From Janthinobacterium agaricidamnosum (lineage in GTDB: Bacteria; Pseudomonadota; Gammaproteobacteria; Burkholderiales; Burkholderiaceae_D): a stretch of DNA of 64,000 nt. Location: the NCBI RefSeq assembly GCF_003667705.1, contig NZ_CP033019.1, positions 930,001-994,000 on the forward strand. Reading direction: 5' to 3'. The notes under the pieces were generated by a model that had not been told where the DNA came from, made no database searches, and was given only the letters and a program-made list of their open reading frames with translations. The position numbers were made by a program, and so were the translations under genes. Positions 34,672 to 43,948 of this stretch are shown here, one piece after another; the stretch's first letter is position 1, and every line of letters starts with the position of its first letter.

Positions 34672-36303
34672 ATGTACACGCATTATTTCCAGCTCAAGCA
34701 ATCGCCGTTTTCGATCGCGCCCGATCCGCGCTACCTGTTCATGAGCGAACGCCACCGCGAAGCGCTGGCGCATTTGCTGTATGGCGTGGGCAGCGGCGGC
34801 GGCTTCGTGCTGCTGACGGGCGAAATCGGCGCCGGCAAGACCACCGTGTGCCGCTGCTTCATGGAGCAGATTCCGGAAAACTGCCAGCTCGCGTATATTT
34901 TCAATCCGAAGCTGTCCGTCGAGGAATTGCTGCTGTCGATCTGCGAGGAATTCCGCATCGCCGTGGCGCCCGGCGTGGCCAGCGTGAAAGGCTATGTCGA
35001 CGCCATCAATGCGCACCTGCTGGCCAGCCATGCGCAGGGCAAGAACAATGTGCTGATCATCGATGAAGCGCAAAACCTGTCCGCCGCCGTGCTGGAGCAG
35101 TTGCGTTTGCTGACCAATCTGGAGACGAGCGAGCGCAAGCTGCTGCAGATCATCCTGATCGGCCAGCCGGAATTGCGCGCCATGCTGGCCCGGCCCGAGC
35201 TGGAGCAGCTGGCGCAGCGCGTGATCGCCCGTTATCACCTCGGTTCGCTGACGGAGGACGAGACGGCCAGCTATGTCCGCCACCGCCTGGCCGTGGCGGG
35301 CAGTACGGCGCAGACGCCGTTCGCGCCCCGTTTGATGGCGACCATCCATTCCTTGAGCAAGGGAGTGCCGCGCCGCATCAACCTGCTGTGCGACCGCGCG
35401 CTGTTGGGCGCTTACGTGGAAAACCAGCCGCAGGTGACGCGCCAGATATTGCGCCGTGCCGCCGAGGAAGTGTTTGCGGAAGAGGGCAAGCCGGCTGCCG
35501 GACGGGGCTTGCGCTGGCCGCACGTGGCCGCTGGCGTGCTGGCTGGTGCGCTGGTCACGGCCGCGCTGGCCTGGCATTTCATGCCACGCACGCCTGCCAC
35601 AGTGGCCGTGGCGAAAGTGCCCGTCGTGGTGGCGTCGGCGGCGCCCGCTGCGACACCTGTCCCTGCGTCCGCGCCCGTCAGCGTGCCTGACCGCAACGCC
35701 GTGCTGCGCCAGCTGGCTGGCCTGTGGGGCGAGCAGTTGCCGGCCGGCGACGCCTGCCAGGCGGGCGCCCGCGCCGGCCTGCGCTGCCTGCACAGCCGGG
35801 GCGGCATCGCCGAGCTGCGCGTGCTGGACCGTCCCGCCATGCTGGCCTTGCGCGATGCGGGTGGCACGGAACAGCTGGCGCTGTTGACGCGTCTGCAGGA
35901 TGATACCGCCACCTTGATGCTTGATGGCAAACAGCAAAGCCTGCCGCTGGCTCAGCTGGCGCAGCGCAGCGATGGCAGCTTCACGACCTTCTGGCGCGCT
36001 CCGCGCAGCTGGCGCGACGAAGTGCCGCTGGGCGCGCGCGGCGCCGACGTGGATTGGCTGGCGCAGCGGCTGGCGCAACAGCGGGGCTTGCCGGCGCCGG
36101 CCGCCAATCTGCCGCTCGATGCCGAGATGCAAGGCCAGCTGCGCGCTTTCCAGCAAAGCCAGAACCTGCGGGCCGATGGCCTGGCGGGCCCGAAAACATA
36201 TATACGCCTGATGCAGCTGGGTGACAATGCGGAGCCGCGCCTGAGCAGCGCGGCTCCTGCCGTGGCGGCGCCCGCTGCGACGGCGATGGTGGCGGGGAAA
36301 TAA
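34672..36303 (+). CDS. gspA: GspA/ExeA-type secretion ATPase with peptidoglycan-binding domain
   Basis: 543 aa. N-terminal AAA ATPase: Walker A GEIGAGKTT (50-58), Walker B VLIIDEAQN (127-135), then the arginine-rich helical subdomain (LSKGVPRRINLLCDRAL). One membrane helix at about 283-305 (VAAGVLAGALVTAALAWHF). A Pro/Ala linker leads to a C-terminal region with a PG_binding_1-like repeat (about 460-525, LPLDAEMQGQLRAFQQSQNLRADGLAGPKTYIRL). ExeA/GspA with GspB remodels peptidoglycan for assembly of the type II secretin. gspB follows after one base. Confidence 0.88.
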   Translation: MYTHYFQLKQSPFSIAPDPRYLFMSERHREALAHLLYGVGSGGGFVLLTGEIGAGKTTVCRCFMEQIPENCQLAYIFNPKLSVEELLLSICEEFRIAVAPGVASVKGYVDAINAHLLASHAQGKNNVLIIDEAQNLSAAVLEQLRLLTNLETSERKLLQIILIGQPELRAMLARPELEQLAQRVIARYHLGSLTEDETASYVRHRLAVAGSTAQTPFAPRLMATIHSLSKGVPRRINLLCDRALLGAYVENQPQVTRQILRRAAEEVFAEEGKPAAGRGLRWPHVAAGVLAGALVTAALAWHFMPRTPATVAVAKVPVVVASAAPAATPVPASAPVSVPDRNAVLRQLAGLWGEQLPAGDACQAGARAGLRCLHSRGGIAELRVLDRPAMLALRDAGGTEQLALLTRLQDDTATLMLDGKQQSLPLAQLAQRSDGSFTTFWRAPRSWRDEVPLGARGADVDWLAQRLAQQRGLPAPAANLPLDAEMQGQLRAFQQSQNLRADGLAGPKTYIRLMQLGDNAEPRLSSAAPAVAAPAATAMVAGK

Positions 36304-36304
36304 G

Positions 36305-36997
36305 ATGTCCTACATACTTGAAGCACTGAAAAAATCGCAGGCCGAGCGCCAACTGGGCGAGTTGCCCTCGATCCATGCACCGCAAGTGCAGCTGCACGAT
36401 GCGGCCGCGTCCGGCGCTGGGCGGCGCGCGCCCGTCTGGCTGGCGCTGGGCGGCGTGACGGTGGCCGTGGCCGCCGCCCTGCTGTTCTGGCAGCCCTGGC
36501 AGGCAGGCACGGCTGCACCTGCGGCCGCTCCTGCCGTGCTGGCCCAGGCTGTGCCCGCGCCGCTGCCAGCAATCGTCCCGCCGGCAGTCCCTGTACCTGT
36601 CCCTGTATCCGCGCCGGCCCCCGTCACGCAAGTCACGCCCGTGCCGCCAGCGGCCACGGCCGCGCCCGTGCACCATGCCAGGCCTGTGGCGGAACCGAAG
36701 CAGGAAACGCCAGGCCAGACGCTTCCCGTCGTCCCGGCTCCGGCCGTGCCCCCGCCGGCAGCCGAAGATGCCGTGCCCGGCATGCGCGACCTGCCCGAGC
36801 CGATACAGCGGCAAATCCCCCCGGTCGCCATCGGCGGCTATATCTATTCGAAGAATCCGGCGGACCGCCTGTTGCTGATTGACAAGGTCCTGCGCCACGA
36901 AGGCGAGGAACTGGCGCCCGGCCTGGTGCTGGAAAAATTGCAGCCGAAAGCGGCCATCTTCAGTTTCAAGGGCTACCGCTACCGCGTGCCGTATTGA
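36305..36997 (+). CDS. gspB: General secretion pathway protein B (GspB/ExeB)
   Basis: 230 aa. The N-terminus MSYILEALKKSQAERQLGELP is the hallmark of GspB. One membrane helix (about 43-60) precedes a Pro/Ala/Val-rich periplasmic linker (65-155), and the GspB C-terminal domain (about 165-230) reads IPPVAIGGYIYSKNPADRLLLIDKVLRHEGEELAPGLVLEKLQPKAAIFSFKGYRYRVPY. It forms a complex with GspA. No core T2SS genes (gspC-N) lie in the window, so the pair is detached from the machinery it serves. Confidence 0.9.
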   Translation: MSYILEALKKSQAERQLGELPSIHAPQVQLHDAAASGAGRRAPVWLALGGVTVAVAAALLFWQPWQAGTAAPAAAPAVLAQAVPAPLPAIVPPAVPVPVPVSAPAPVTQVTPVPPAATAAPVHHARPVAEPKQETPGQTLPVVPAPAVPPPAAEDAVPGMRDLPEPIQRQIPPVAIGGYIYSKNPADRLLLIDKVLRHEGEELAPGLVLEKLQPKAAIFSFKGYRYRVPY

Positions 36998-37097
36998 GTT
37001 GTTGTGCATCAAGGCCGGGGCCCCATAGCTGAACCATACTGGCCTGGCCTGGTCGAACCAGGGTCGCTGCGACCGTGTGCGCGGCCGGGGAGTTCCG

Positions 37098-38594
37098 ATG
37101 ATTGCTGCCGCAGCTGGTGAGGGTGCTTTTGATGCGCATGGCCTGGGTAACCTGGCGCGCATCGACCATATCGTCGTGCTGATGATGGAAAACCGTTCCT
37201 TTGACCACATGCTCGGCTACCTGAGCCTGGAAGGCGGGCGCGCCGATATCGATGGCTTGCAGGCCAGCCATGCCAACGTGCATGCGGGTGTCCGCTATCC
37301 CGTGCACCATTTGCGGCGCACGGCCTTTGGCCCGCAGCAAGACCCGTCGCATACGGGCACGTCGGTGGCGCAGCAATTGCAAAATAATAATGGCGGCTTT
37401 GTCGACGACTATGCGCAAACGCATCCGGGCGACCCCGACATCGACCTGGTAATGGGCTATTACAATGGGGCCGACTTGCCCATGTACGATTTTCTGGCGC
37501 AGCAGTTCTGCGTTTGCGACCGCTGCTACAGCTCCGTTCCTGGCGCCACCTGGCCCAACCGCCTGTATGCGATCAGCGGCAAGGCGGCCGGCAGCCGCGA
37601 CAGCAAGCGCGTGCCCCTGTACACGAACAAATCCTTCGTGCGCCACCTGGACCGCGCCCAGGTCAGCTGGAAATTTTATTCCGCCTGGAAGCCCTGGAGC
37701 CTGGCGCTGACGGACGACCATTACCGTTCGTCCGAGCTGTACGAACCGTTCGGATCGAGCGCGCGCCGCTATGGCTTCATCGGCGATGCGCTGGCGGGCG
37801 CCTTGCCCTCGGTCAGCTGGATCGATCCGCATTTCTTTGAAAACGACGACCACCCGCCGGCCGACATCCGCGCCGGCCAGGCGCTGGTGGCGCAGGTCTA
37901 CCAGGCCCTGTCGCGCGGCCCCGCCTGGGCGCGCACCTTGCTGATCCTCAGTTATGACGAGCACGGCGGCTTTTTCGACCATGTGCCGCCTGGCGCCGCC
38001 ATCGACGACGACCCTGCGTTTCGCCAGTACGGCGTACGCGTGCCCATGCTGCTGGTGTCGCCGCTGATCGCGCCGGGCAGCGTCAGCCACGAGGTATACG
38101 ATCACACGTCGATCATCAAAACCATCCTGCAGCGTTTTTGCCGCGCCGCCGATGGCAGCTTGCCCCAGATGGGCGCGCGCGTGGCGGCCGCCAGCGGCCT
38201 GGGTGCCGTGCTGACCCTGGCGCAAGGCCGCGTGGCGCCCGCCTTGCCCGCCGCCGTCGTGGCGCAGCGCGCCGCCTGGGAAGCCGATGTGCGGGCGCAG
38301 GATTTCGCCCCGCCGCCGCCCGCTTGCCAGCCTGATGGCGAGCTGGCCTCCGCTGTCGCCGTCCCCTTCCAGTCCGATGCCGAGGCGGGCGCGATCGCCG
38401 CCCACCGGCAATTGGCGCGCACGGCCAGGAATGCACATGCGCTAAATGGCAAAGCAGCGGGCAAAACAGCGGGCAAAGCTGCGGGTAAAACGGCGGGCGC
38501 GGCAGCGCCGAAGTCGTCGGGCCGGCGCCGTCGGCAGGGCGGCAAGCCGGCGCCTCTTGCCGCTGGGAATGGCGAAAAACCTGGAGTCGCGTGA
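37098..38594 (+). CDS. Phosphoesterase (phospholipase C/acid phosphatase family)
   Basis: 498 aa from ATG 37098, preceded by GGGGAG; an earlier GTG at 37077 is less likely. Phosphoesterase family (PlcC/AcpA-like): IDHIVVLMMENRSFDHMLGYL (metal Glu/Asn), CDRCYSSVPGATWPNRLYAISG (nucleophile region), SWIDPHFF, LLILSYDEHGGFFDHVPPG (metal Asp/His) and DHTSIIKTI. Unusually, no signal peptide or Tat motif is seen, so the enzyme may be cytoplasmic or use an uncommon route. The C-terminal 60 residues are a basic Lys/Ala/Gly repeat tail (about 452-490). Confidence 0.85.
   Translation: MIAAAAGEGAFDAHGLGNLARIDHIVVLMMENRSFDHMLGYLSLEGGRADIDGLQASHANVHAGVRYPVHHLRRTAFGPQQDPSHTGTSVAQQLQNNNGGFVDDYAQTHPGDPDIDLVMGYYNGADLPMYDFLAQQFCVCDRCYSSVPGATWPNRLYAISGKAAGSRDSKRVPLYTNKSFVRHLDRAQVSWKFYSAWKPWSLALTDDHYRSSELYEPFGSSARRYGFIGDALAGALPSVSWIDPHFFENDDHPPADIRAGQALVAQVYQALSRGPAWARTLLILSYDEHGGFFDHVPPGAAIDDDPAFRQYGVRVPMLLVSPLIAPGSVSHEVYDHTSIIKTILQRFCRAADGSLPQMGARVAAASGLGAVLTLAQGRVAPALPAAVVAQRAAWEADVRAQDFAPPPPACQPDGELASAVAVPFQSDAEAGAIAAHRQLARTARNAHALNGKAAGKTAGKAAGKTAGAAAPKSSGRRRRQGGKPAPLAAGNGEKPGVA
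38448..38495 (+). repeat. Four 12-base tandem repeats encoding a K-A/T-A-G tail
   Basis: Units GGCAAAGCAGCG, GGCAAAACAGCG, GGCAAAGCTGCG and GGTAAAACGGCG encode GKAA/GKTA repeats inside the phosphoesterase C-terminal tail. Copies differ at codon third positions, so the repeat is not very recent. Confidence 0.75.
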
Positions 38595-38688
38595 CTTGGG
38601 TGAAGAGCTGGACGATGCGCCGGGTCTGCGTCGGCGGTCGCGCCCGTGGGGCTGCGTATAATCATTCCTTCTCAATCAAGGAGTGACC

Positions 38689-39213
38689 ATGCACGATGCG
38701 ATGCCCCCACACCCGGTACTCGGTGTGATCGGCCGTTCCGGCAGCGGCAAGACGACCCTGCTGGAATTTGTGGTGAAGGAACTGGCGGCGCGCGGCTTGC
38801 GCGTCAACCTGGTCAAGCACAGCCACCATGACCTGGCGCTGGAACCGCCGCAAAAGGACAGCGCCCGCCTGCGCATGGCGGGGGCGGCGGAGGTGCTGGT
38901 GGCGTCGCCGTATCGGTTTGCCATCGTGCATGAGCTGCGCGGGGCTCCCGAGCCGAGCCTGGCGCAGCAATTGGCCCGCATGGGGCCGGCAGACCTGACC
39001 CTGGTCGAGGGTTTCAAGACGGACCCCATTCCCAAGCTGGAAGTGTTCCGTCCGGAAGTAGGGCAGGCGCCCCTGTATCCGTATGACCCGCATGTGATCG
39101 CCGTCGCCTCCGACAGTCCGGCGCCGGCCGACTTGCGCGAGGGCGTGCAATGGCTGGACTTGAATGCCCGCGAGCACGTGCTGGCCTGGTTGCTGCACAG
39201 GCTGGAAAAATAA
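38689..39213 (+). CDS. mobB: Molybdopterin-guanine dinucleotide biosynthesis adaptor MobB
   Basis: 174 aa from ATG 38689, set by AAGGAG five bases upstream (the overlapping GTG 38683 is rejected). P-loop GRSGSGKTT (15-23), then [25 protein letters not shown] and [20 protein letters not shown] are MobB signatures. It binds GTP and assists MobA in attaching GMP to molybdopterin. No other moco gene is adjacent. Confidence 0.93.
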   Translation: MHDAMPPHPVLGVIGRSGSGKTTLLEFVVKELAARGLRVNLVKHSHHDLALEPPQKDSARLRMAGAAEVLVASPYRFAIVHELRGAPEPSLAQQLARMGPADLTLVEGFKTDPIPKLEVFRPEVGQAPLYPYDPHVIAVASDSPAPADLREGVQWLDLNAREHVLAWLLHRLEK

Positions 39214-39270
39214 GCTAAAGGTTTGCCGGCGGCATCCGTTAACAAGAGTAGAACCTCATTGGAGAAACGT

Positions 39271-39471
39271 ATGGACGTCGGAAGCATTGCTCAACTGTCA
39301 ACCACGATGGCGGAGACAGGCACGCGGCAAGCCGTTGGCTTGACTGTCCTGAAAAAAGCCCAGGATATCCAAAGCTCGACCGCCACCGCCTTGCTGGCAG
39401 CGTTGCCGCCGGTACAGTCGGCGCCGAGTCTGCCGGCTCATCTCGGTAACCGCATCAACACGACAGCCTGA
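39271..39471 (+). CDS. YjfB-family putative motility protein
   Basis: 66 aa from ATG 39271 with GGAG upstream. The sequence MDVGSIAQLSTTMAETGTRQ, then AVGLTVLKKAQDIQSSTATALLAAL fits the YjfB family (small flagellum-associated proteins, function unclear). Amphipathic helices, no signal peptide. A strong terminator follows. FliT, another flagellar accessory protein, lies 6 kb away. Confidence 0.7.
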   Translation: MDVGSIAQLSTTMAETGTRQAVGLTVLKKAQDIQSSTATALLAALPPVQSAPSLPAHLGNRINTTA

Positions 39472-39510
39472 GCGCGGTCCCGCGGCGCCAGTCCGGCGCT
39501 CGCCATAGAT

Positions 39511-39553
39511 ACGCCCACACCACCGTCATCGACGGTGGCGCGTGGGCGTTTTT
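39511..39553 (+). terminator. Strong terminator after the YjfB-like gene
   Basis: ACGCCCAC-A-CCACCGTC, loop ATC, GACGGTGG-CGC-GTGGGCGT, followed by TTTTTG. A 16-base-pair stem with a small internal bulge. Confidence 0.9.
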
Positions 39554-39704
39554 GTCTGTCGTTTCGCCATCCTTTTCGCCTTCCTCCCGTCTCCGTTCGC
39601 CATGACCTGGCCGATTCAGTAGAATGACGTCCATCACCTCGCGTTGTCCATCGTGCAGCCCGGGGCGTGCCCACTTTACTTTGACCCATGCAAGAGGAAT
39701 CCCC

Positions 39705-40007
39705 ATGAACAAACGTCAAGCTCTCATCGCCGCCGCCCTCGCGGGCCTCTGTGCCGGTACTTCCATCAATGCGGCCGCTCACGATGGCCCCGCCCCAGGC
39801 GACAAGGAAAAATGCTATGGCGTGGCCAAGGCCGGGCAGAACGATTGCGCTTCGTCCGACGGCGCGCATTCCTGCGCGGGCCAGGCGGAGGCGGACAACT
39901 TGCCCACAGAATGGGCGTATGTTGCCAAGGGGACGTGCGAACAGGCGGGCGGTTCCGTCAAGCCCATCAAGGCCGGCAAGACGGCAAAGCCGGCCACGCA
40001 GCCGTAA
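39705..40007 (+). CDS. bufA1: BufA1-type bufferin metallophore precursor (DUF2282)
   Basis: 100 aa from ATG 39705 (AGAGGA upstream). A signal peptide (about 1-26, [19 protein letters not shown], then HDG) is followed by a short Cys peptide. The four mature Cys lie in [18 protein letters not shown] and GTCEQAGG, the pattern of BufA1/DUF2282. In characterised bufferins an MNIO enzyme converts central Cys residues to 5-thiooxazoles, and the exported product binds copper. The enzyme gene follows after 17 bases. The upstream part of this ORF back to 39624 is non-coding spacer. Confidence 0.88.
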   Translation: MNKRQALIAAALAGLCAGTSINAAAHDGPAPGDKEKCYGVAKAGQNDCASSDGAHSCAGQAEADNLPTEWAYVAKGTCEQAGGSVKPIKAGKTAKPATQP

Positions 40008-40024
40008 GCGTCCGCCGCCTGCCC

Positions 40025-41650
40025 ATGCCGCCGCCCATTCAGGCGCTTGCCGGCGTCGGCCTGCGCGCCGCGCACTACCGCGACTTTCTGGCGCGCCGGC
40101 CCAAGGTCGGCTGGCTGGAAGTGCACACTGAAAATTATCTGCAGCCGTCGGGCTGGGATAACCATGTGCTGCAGACTCTGCGTCAGGATTACCCCATCAG
40201 CCTGCATGGGGTGGGCCTCGGCCTGGGATCCGCGCGCGGCTTTTCCGAGAGTCATTTGCAGCGCGTGCGCGCCGTGGTCGAGCGTATCGAACCTTCCCTC
40301 GTGTCGGAACACCTGAGCTGGGGCGCCGTGGCGCAGCAGCAACTCAACGATCTGTTGCCGCTGGCCTTGAATGGCGCCGCCCTCGATTTGCTGTGTGCAA
40401 GAGTGGGGAGGGTGCAGGATGTGCTGAAAAGGCCGATCTTGCTGGAGAATGTCTCCACTTGCCTGCGTTTTGCCGACGATGCCATGAGCGAGGCGCAATT
40501 CCTGGCGGAACTGGCGCGCCGCAGCGGTTGCGGGCTGCTGCTCGATATCAATAATCTGTATGTGAACCAGTGCAATCACGGCGAAGATGCCTTGGCGGCC
40601 ATGCAGTCCATCGCGCCGGGCAGCGTGGGCGAACTGCACCTGGGCGGCCATCTGCTGACGCCGCACGCCGTGATCGACCACCATGGCGCCGCCGTGGCCG
40701 ATCCCGTCTGGGAGCTATATGCGGCCGCCTTGCAGCGCTTTGGCGCCATTCCCACCCTCGTCGAATGGGACACGGATTTGCCGCCGCTCGATATCCTGCT
40801 GGGCGAAGCGGACAAGGCGCAAGCCATGCTGGCGCGCCATGCGCCGCAAACGCCATCATGGCAGGCAGCGTCGCCGCCGTCCCCGCCGCTACCCGCGTCG
40901 CTTGACGCGCTGGCCGCTGGCCAGCAGGCATTTGCCATAGCCTTGCTCGATACCGGGGCAACATTGCCATCGTTCGCAGGCGAGGCGGTACCGCAGCGTT
41001 TCGCGCTGTACTGCGGCAACTTGAGCGCCACCTGGCGCCGTACCCTGGGCCACGCCTATCCCGTCGTGCTGGCGCTGGTGGGCGAGGATTTCTTTGGCGG
41101 CCTGGCGCGCGCGTATGGCCGGCAGATGCCATCCGATAGCGCAGATTTGAACCAGTTTGGCGCCCGTTTCGCCGATTTTCTGACGGCTTTCCCGCCTGTG
41201 GCCGCATTGCCCTACCTGCCGGACATGGCGCGCCTGGAATGGGCCTTGCACCTGGCCCATTACGCGGCCGATGCGCAAGCGCTGGCGCCCGAGTCGCTGG
41301 CTGCCCTGCATCCCGATCAGCTGGAAGCGCGGCGTTTTACCTTGCATCCCGCTTGCACCTTGCTCGCGTCCGACTGGCAGGTGGCGGCCTTGTGGCAGGC
41401 GCATCAGGAGGAGGACGGTTCGGGGATGTTTCCGCAAGATCTGCAGGTGGCGAGCTGGGCGCTGGTCTGCCGGCCGCGCTGGAAGGTGCAGGTGCTGGTG
41501 CTTGATGCGGCTGCGCATGCCGCCTTGCAAGCCTTGCAGCAGGGGCAAACGTTCGGCGCCGCGCTCGATGCGGCGTTCGAGCTGGACCCGGCCTTCGACC
41601 TGACCGCGCACCTGCGCCAGTGGCTGGCGCATGCGGTCCTGGCAGCGTGA
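40025..41650 (+). CDS. BufB-BufC fusion: MNIO (DUF692) enzyme joined to DUF2063 partner
   Basis: 541 aa from ATG 40025. Residues about 1-270 are a DUF692 TIM-barrel multinuclear non-heme iron oxygenase: [72 protein letters not shown] and [10 protein letters not shown] carry the conserved His/Glu/Asp/Asn ligands. A Pro/Ser-rich linker (about 271-292) joins this to a DUF2063/HvfC-BufC-type domain (about 293-541; [45 protein letters not shown]). BufB and BufC are usually separate proteins. One long ORF with no stop between the domains shows a natural fusion. No Shine-Dalgarno is seen, so coupling to bufA1 is likely. Confidence 0.88.
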   Translation: MPPPIQALAGVGLRAAHYRDFLARRPKVGWLEVHTENYLQPSGWDNHVLQTLRQDYPISLHGVGLGLGSARGFSESHLQRVRAVVERIEPSLVSEHLSWGAVAQQQLNDLLPLALNGAALDLLCARVGRVQDVLKRPILLENVSTCLRFADDAMSEAQFLAELARRSGCGLLLDINNLYVNQCNHGEDALAAMQSIAPGSVGELHLGGHLLTPHAVIDHHGAAVADPVWELYAAALQRFGAIPTLVEWDTDLPPLDILLGEADKAQAMLARHAPQTPSWQAASPPSPPLPASLDALAAGQQAFAIALLDTGATLPSFAGEAVPQRFALYCGNLSATWRRTLGHAYPVVLALVGEDFFGGLARAYGRQMPSDSADLNQFGARFADFLTAFPPVAALPYLPDMARLEWALHLAHYAADAQALAPESLAALHPDQLEARRFTLHPACTLLASDWQVAALWQAHQEEDGSGMFPQDLQVASWALVCRPRWKVQVLVLDAAAHAALQALQQGQTFGAALDAAFELDPAFDLTAHLRQWLAHAVLAA

Positions 41651-41654
41651 CGGT

Positions 41655-41939
41655 TTATTCGAAGGCGCGCAGCAGGCGCGCTTCGCCCGTCTGATCGCGG
41701 TACAGGGCATTCGCGGCCAGGGTGGCGTCCATCATGCGCGTGACTTGCTCTTCTTCAAAGCGGGCCAGTTCGGCCGTGGCCGCGACGAGGGCCAGTTGCA
41801 GCCTGGCGCGCGCGCTCTGGTACAGGCTGCTGGTGTATTTGTCTGTGTTACGCAGTAGTTCTTCCGCGTTTTCTATTACCTGGCGCAAGTCGCCGATCAG
41901 GCGTTCCTGGCTGCGCGTACCTTGTTCGGGATGGTCCAT
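41655..41939 (-). CDS. DUF883/ElaB-YqjD-like protein without membrane anchor
   Basis: 94 aa from ATG 41939 (GGGAAG upstream). The helical pattern LIGDLRQVIENAEELLRNTDKYTSSLYQSARARLQLALVAATAEL resembles the DUF883 (ElaB/YqjD) family of ribosome- and membrane-associated proteins. Those normally end in a Gly-rich membrane helix, which is absent here: the C-terminus is a soluble charged helix. It is convergent with the buf operon (stops five bases apart). Confidence 0.6.
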   Translation of the reverse strand: MDHPEQGTRSQERLIGDLRQVIENAEELLRNTDKYTSSLYQSARARLQLALVAATAELARFEEEQVTRMMDATLAANALYRDQTGEARLLRAFE

Positions 41940-42064
41940 GGCGCTTCCCTTCTGCAATCGATATTTATCTGACAATAACGACGTGTCGCAGCTTGACTTG
42001 GGCAGCCGGGCTGGCAGGAGTGCTGGCTGTACGCATGGGGCCGCTTTCGCGCCCCATGCCGGGG

Positions 42065-42286
42065 TCAGACAGGAGCGACGACCGTGATACGGATATCGCC
42101 CACGCTGACGACCTGGCCGGCGCGGATCTTGGCGGTCTTGCGCAATTCCTTCTTGCCATCGACCTTTACCACGCCGCTATCGACCATGACCTTGCCTGCG
42201 CCACCGCTGTCGCACAAGCCGATCAGCTTGAGCAGCTGGTTCAGCTCGACGAACTCGGATGTTAAATCAAAGCTTACTTTTTGCAT
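42065..42286 (-). CDS. ybcJ: S4-domain RNA-binding protein, YbcJ family
   Basis: 73 aa, almost entirely an S4 fold: FVELNQLLKLIGLCDSGGAGKVMVDSGVVKVDGKKELRKTAKIRAGQVVSVGDIRITVV. YbcJ-like proteins bind RNA and may act in ribosome assembly. It is followed on the minus strand by a lone GGGGTCAGAC REP-arm sequence spanning the stop codon (42061-42070). Confidence 0.88.
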   Translation of the reverse strand: MQKVSFDLTSEFVELNQLLKLIGLCDSGGAGKVMVDSGVVKVDGKKELRKTAKIRAGQVVSVGDIRITVVAPV

Positions 42287-42381
42287 TGTATCCCTTATTG
42301 CAATGATGTGTTTTCAACACTTGATGACGACCTCAACTAATCCATAGTTTACCTGAAGCCGCCAGCAATGCAGGGTGTAAG

Positions 42382-43776
42382 TCAACTTTTGTTGGGCCGC
42401 GTCATCTCCAGCGGCACGATCCATGCGCCGAATTGCTCTTCCGTCACAAAGCCCAGGGCCAGCGCCGCTTCCTTCAAGGTCGTGCCTTCGTGCTGGGCCT
42501 GCTTGGCGATTTGCGCCGCCTTGTCATAGCCGATGTGCGGCGCCAGCGCCGTGACCAGCATCAAGGAGCGTTCCATCAGTTCGGCGATGCGTGCGCGGTT
42601 CGGCGCGATGCCGTGGGCGCAATGCTCGTCGAAGCTGCGCATGCCGTCGCCGAGCAGGCGCGCGCTTTGCAGGAAGTTGTGTGCAATCAAGGGCTTGAAG
42701 ACGTTCAACTCGAAATTGCCCGAGGCGCCGCCCACCGTGATGGCCACATCGTTGCCGAAGACCTGGCAGCACAGCATGGTCAGCGCTTCGCACTGGGTGG
42801 GATTGACCTTGCCCGGCATGATGGAGCTACCCGGCTCGTTTTCGGGGATCGTGATTTCGCCGAGGCCGGAGCGGGGGCCGGACGCCATCCAGCGCACGTC
42901 GTTGGCGATTTTCATCAAAGCCGTGGCCAGGGTTTTGAAAGCGCCATGGGCGGCGACCAAGGCATCGTGGGCGGCCAGGGCGGCAAACTTGTTGCTGGCC
43001 GTTTCGAACGGCTGGCCCGTCAGGCGTGCCAGTTCGGCGGCGATGCGGCCGGCAAATTCCACATGGGCATTCAATCCCGTGCCCACGGCCGTGCCGCCGG
43101 CGGCCAGCTGCAGCAGCGGCGGCAACGCTGCCGTGATGATGTGCTCGGCAAAGTCCAGCTGCGCCACGTAGCCGGAAAATTCCTGCCCCAGGGTCAGCGG
43201 CGTCGCGTCCTGCAAATGTGTGCGGCCGATCTTGACGATGTCGGCAAACTCCGTGGCTTTCGCGTCCAGGGTGGCGCGCAGCTGGCGCAGCGGCGGCAAG
43301 ACCGTGTTGGCGACGGCCAGCGCGGCCGCCACATGGATGGCGGTGGGGAAAATGTCGTTCGAGGACTGGCCCAGGTTGACGTCGTCGTTCGGGTGCAGCA
43401 GGCGCTCGGCGCCCCGCAAGCCGCCGATCAGCTCGGAGCCGCGGTTGGCCAGCACTTCGTTCATGTTCATATTGCTTTGCGTGCCGGACCCCGTTTGCCA
43501 GACGGCCAGCGGGAATTCTGCGTCATGCTTGCCGGCCAGCACTTCGTCGGCCGCCTGCGTGATGGCGATGGCTTTCTTGCCATCCAATAATCCCAGGTCC
43601 AGGTTGACGTGGGCGGCCGCGCGCTTGACGGTGGCCAGGGCGGCGATCAGTTCGGGCGGCATCTTTTCCGTGGAGATATGGAAATGCTCGAGCGAGCGCT
43701 GCGTTTGCGCTCCCCAAAGCCGGTCGGCGGGTACGTCGATCGGGCCGAAACTGTCGCGTTCGATTCTGCTACTCAT
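42382..43776 (-). CDS. fumC: Fumarate hydratase class II
   Basis: 464 aa, the usual length for oxygen-stable fumarase of the TCA cycle. Motifs: [32 protein letters not shown] (substrate site), [20 protein letters not shown] (catalytic His) and the superfamily signature [13 protein letters not shown] with the flexible catalytic Ser loop. Homotetrameric cytoplasmic enzyme. Divergent from the FimV-like gene. Confidence 0.97.
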   Translation of the reverse strand: MSSRIERDSFGPIDVPADRLWGAQTQRSLEHFHISTEKMPPELIAALATVKRAAAHVNLDLGLLDGKKAIAITQAADEVLAGKHDAEFPLAVWQTGSGTQSNMNMNEVLANRGSELIGGLRGAERLLHPNDDVNLGQSSNDIFPTAIHVAAALAVANTVLPPLRQLRATLDAKATEFADIVKIGRTHLQDATPLTLGQEFSGYVAQLDFAEHIITAALPPLLQLAAGGTAVGTGLNAHVEFAGRIAAELARLTGQPFETASNKFAALAAHDALVAAHGAFKTLATALMKIANDVRWMASGPRSGLGEITIPENEPGSSIMPGKVNPTQCEALTMLCCQVFGNDVAITVGGASGNFELNVFKPLIAHNFLQSARLLGDGMRSFDEHCAHGIAPNRARIAELMERSLMLVTALAPHIGYDKAAQIAKQAQHEGTTLKEAALALGFVTEEQFGAWIVPLEMTRPNKS

Positions 43777-43948
43777 GGCATCCCTTTCATCGATGGAGGT
43801 GGATCGAGTGTACTCCAGACGTCAAAAAGGCACAGGATGATGCTGTATTGCATCATTTTTGCCCTGGCCCATCTATATTTTTGCGATTTCCTGCCGTTAA
43901 AGACAGGCGAGCCCCCATTATTTATCCTGTTATCAAAGCGATCAGTCC

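Noticed and set aside
38448..38495. Possible CRISPR-like direct repeats
   Set aside because: Units are contiguous, in frame and coding (GKxA); there are no spacers.
39644..40024. In-frame N-terminal extension of the BufB-BufC protein by 127 residues
   Set aside because: It overlaps bufA1 in another frame and gives Arg-rich sequence unlike MNIO proteins; homologues begin near ATG 40025.
43837..43860. ATGATGC / GCATCAT hairpin followed by TTTTT between fumC and the FimV-like gene
   Set aside because: It is a short AT-rich stem lying between divergent genes, where no transcript needs to end; probably chance.
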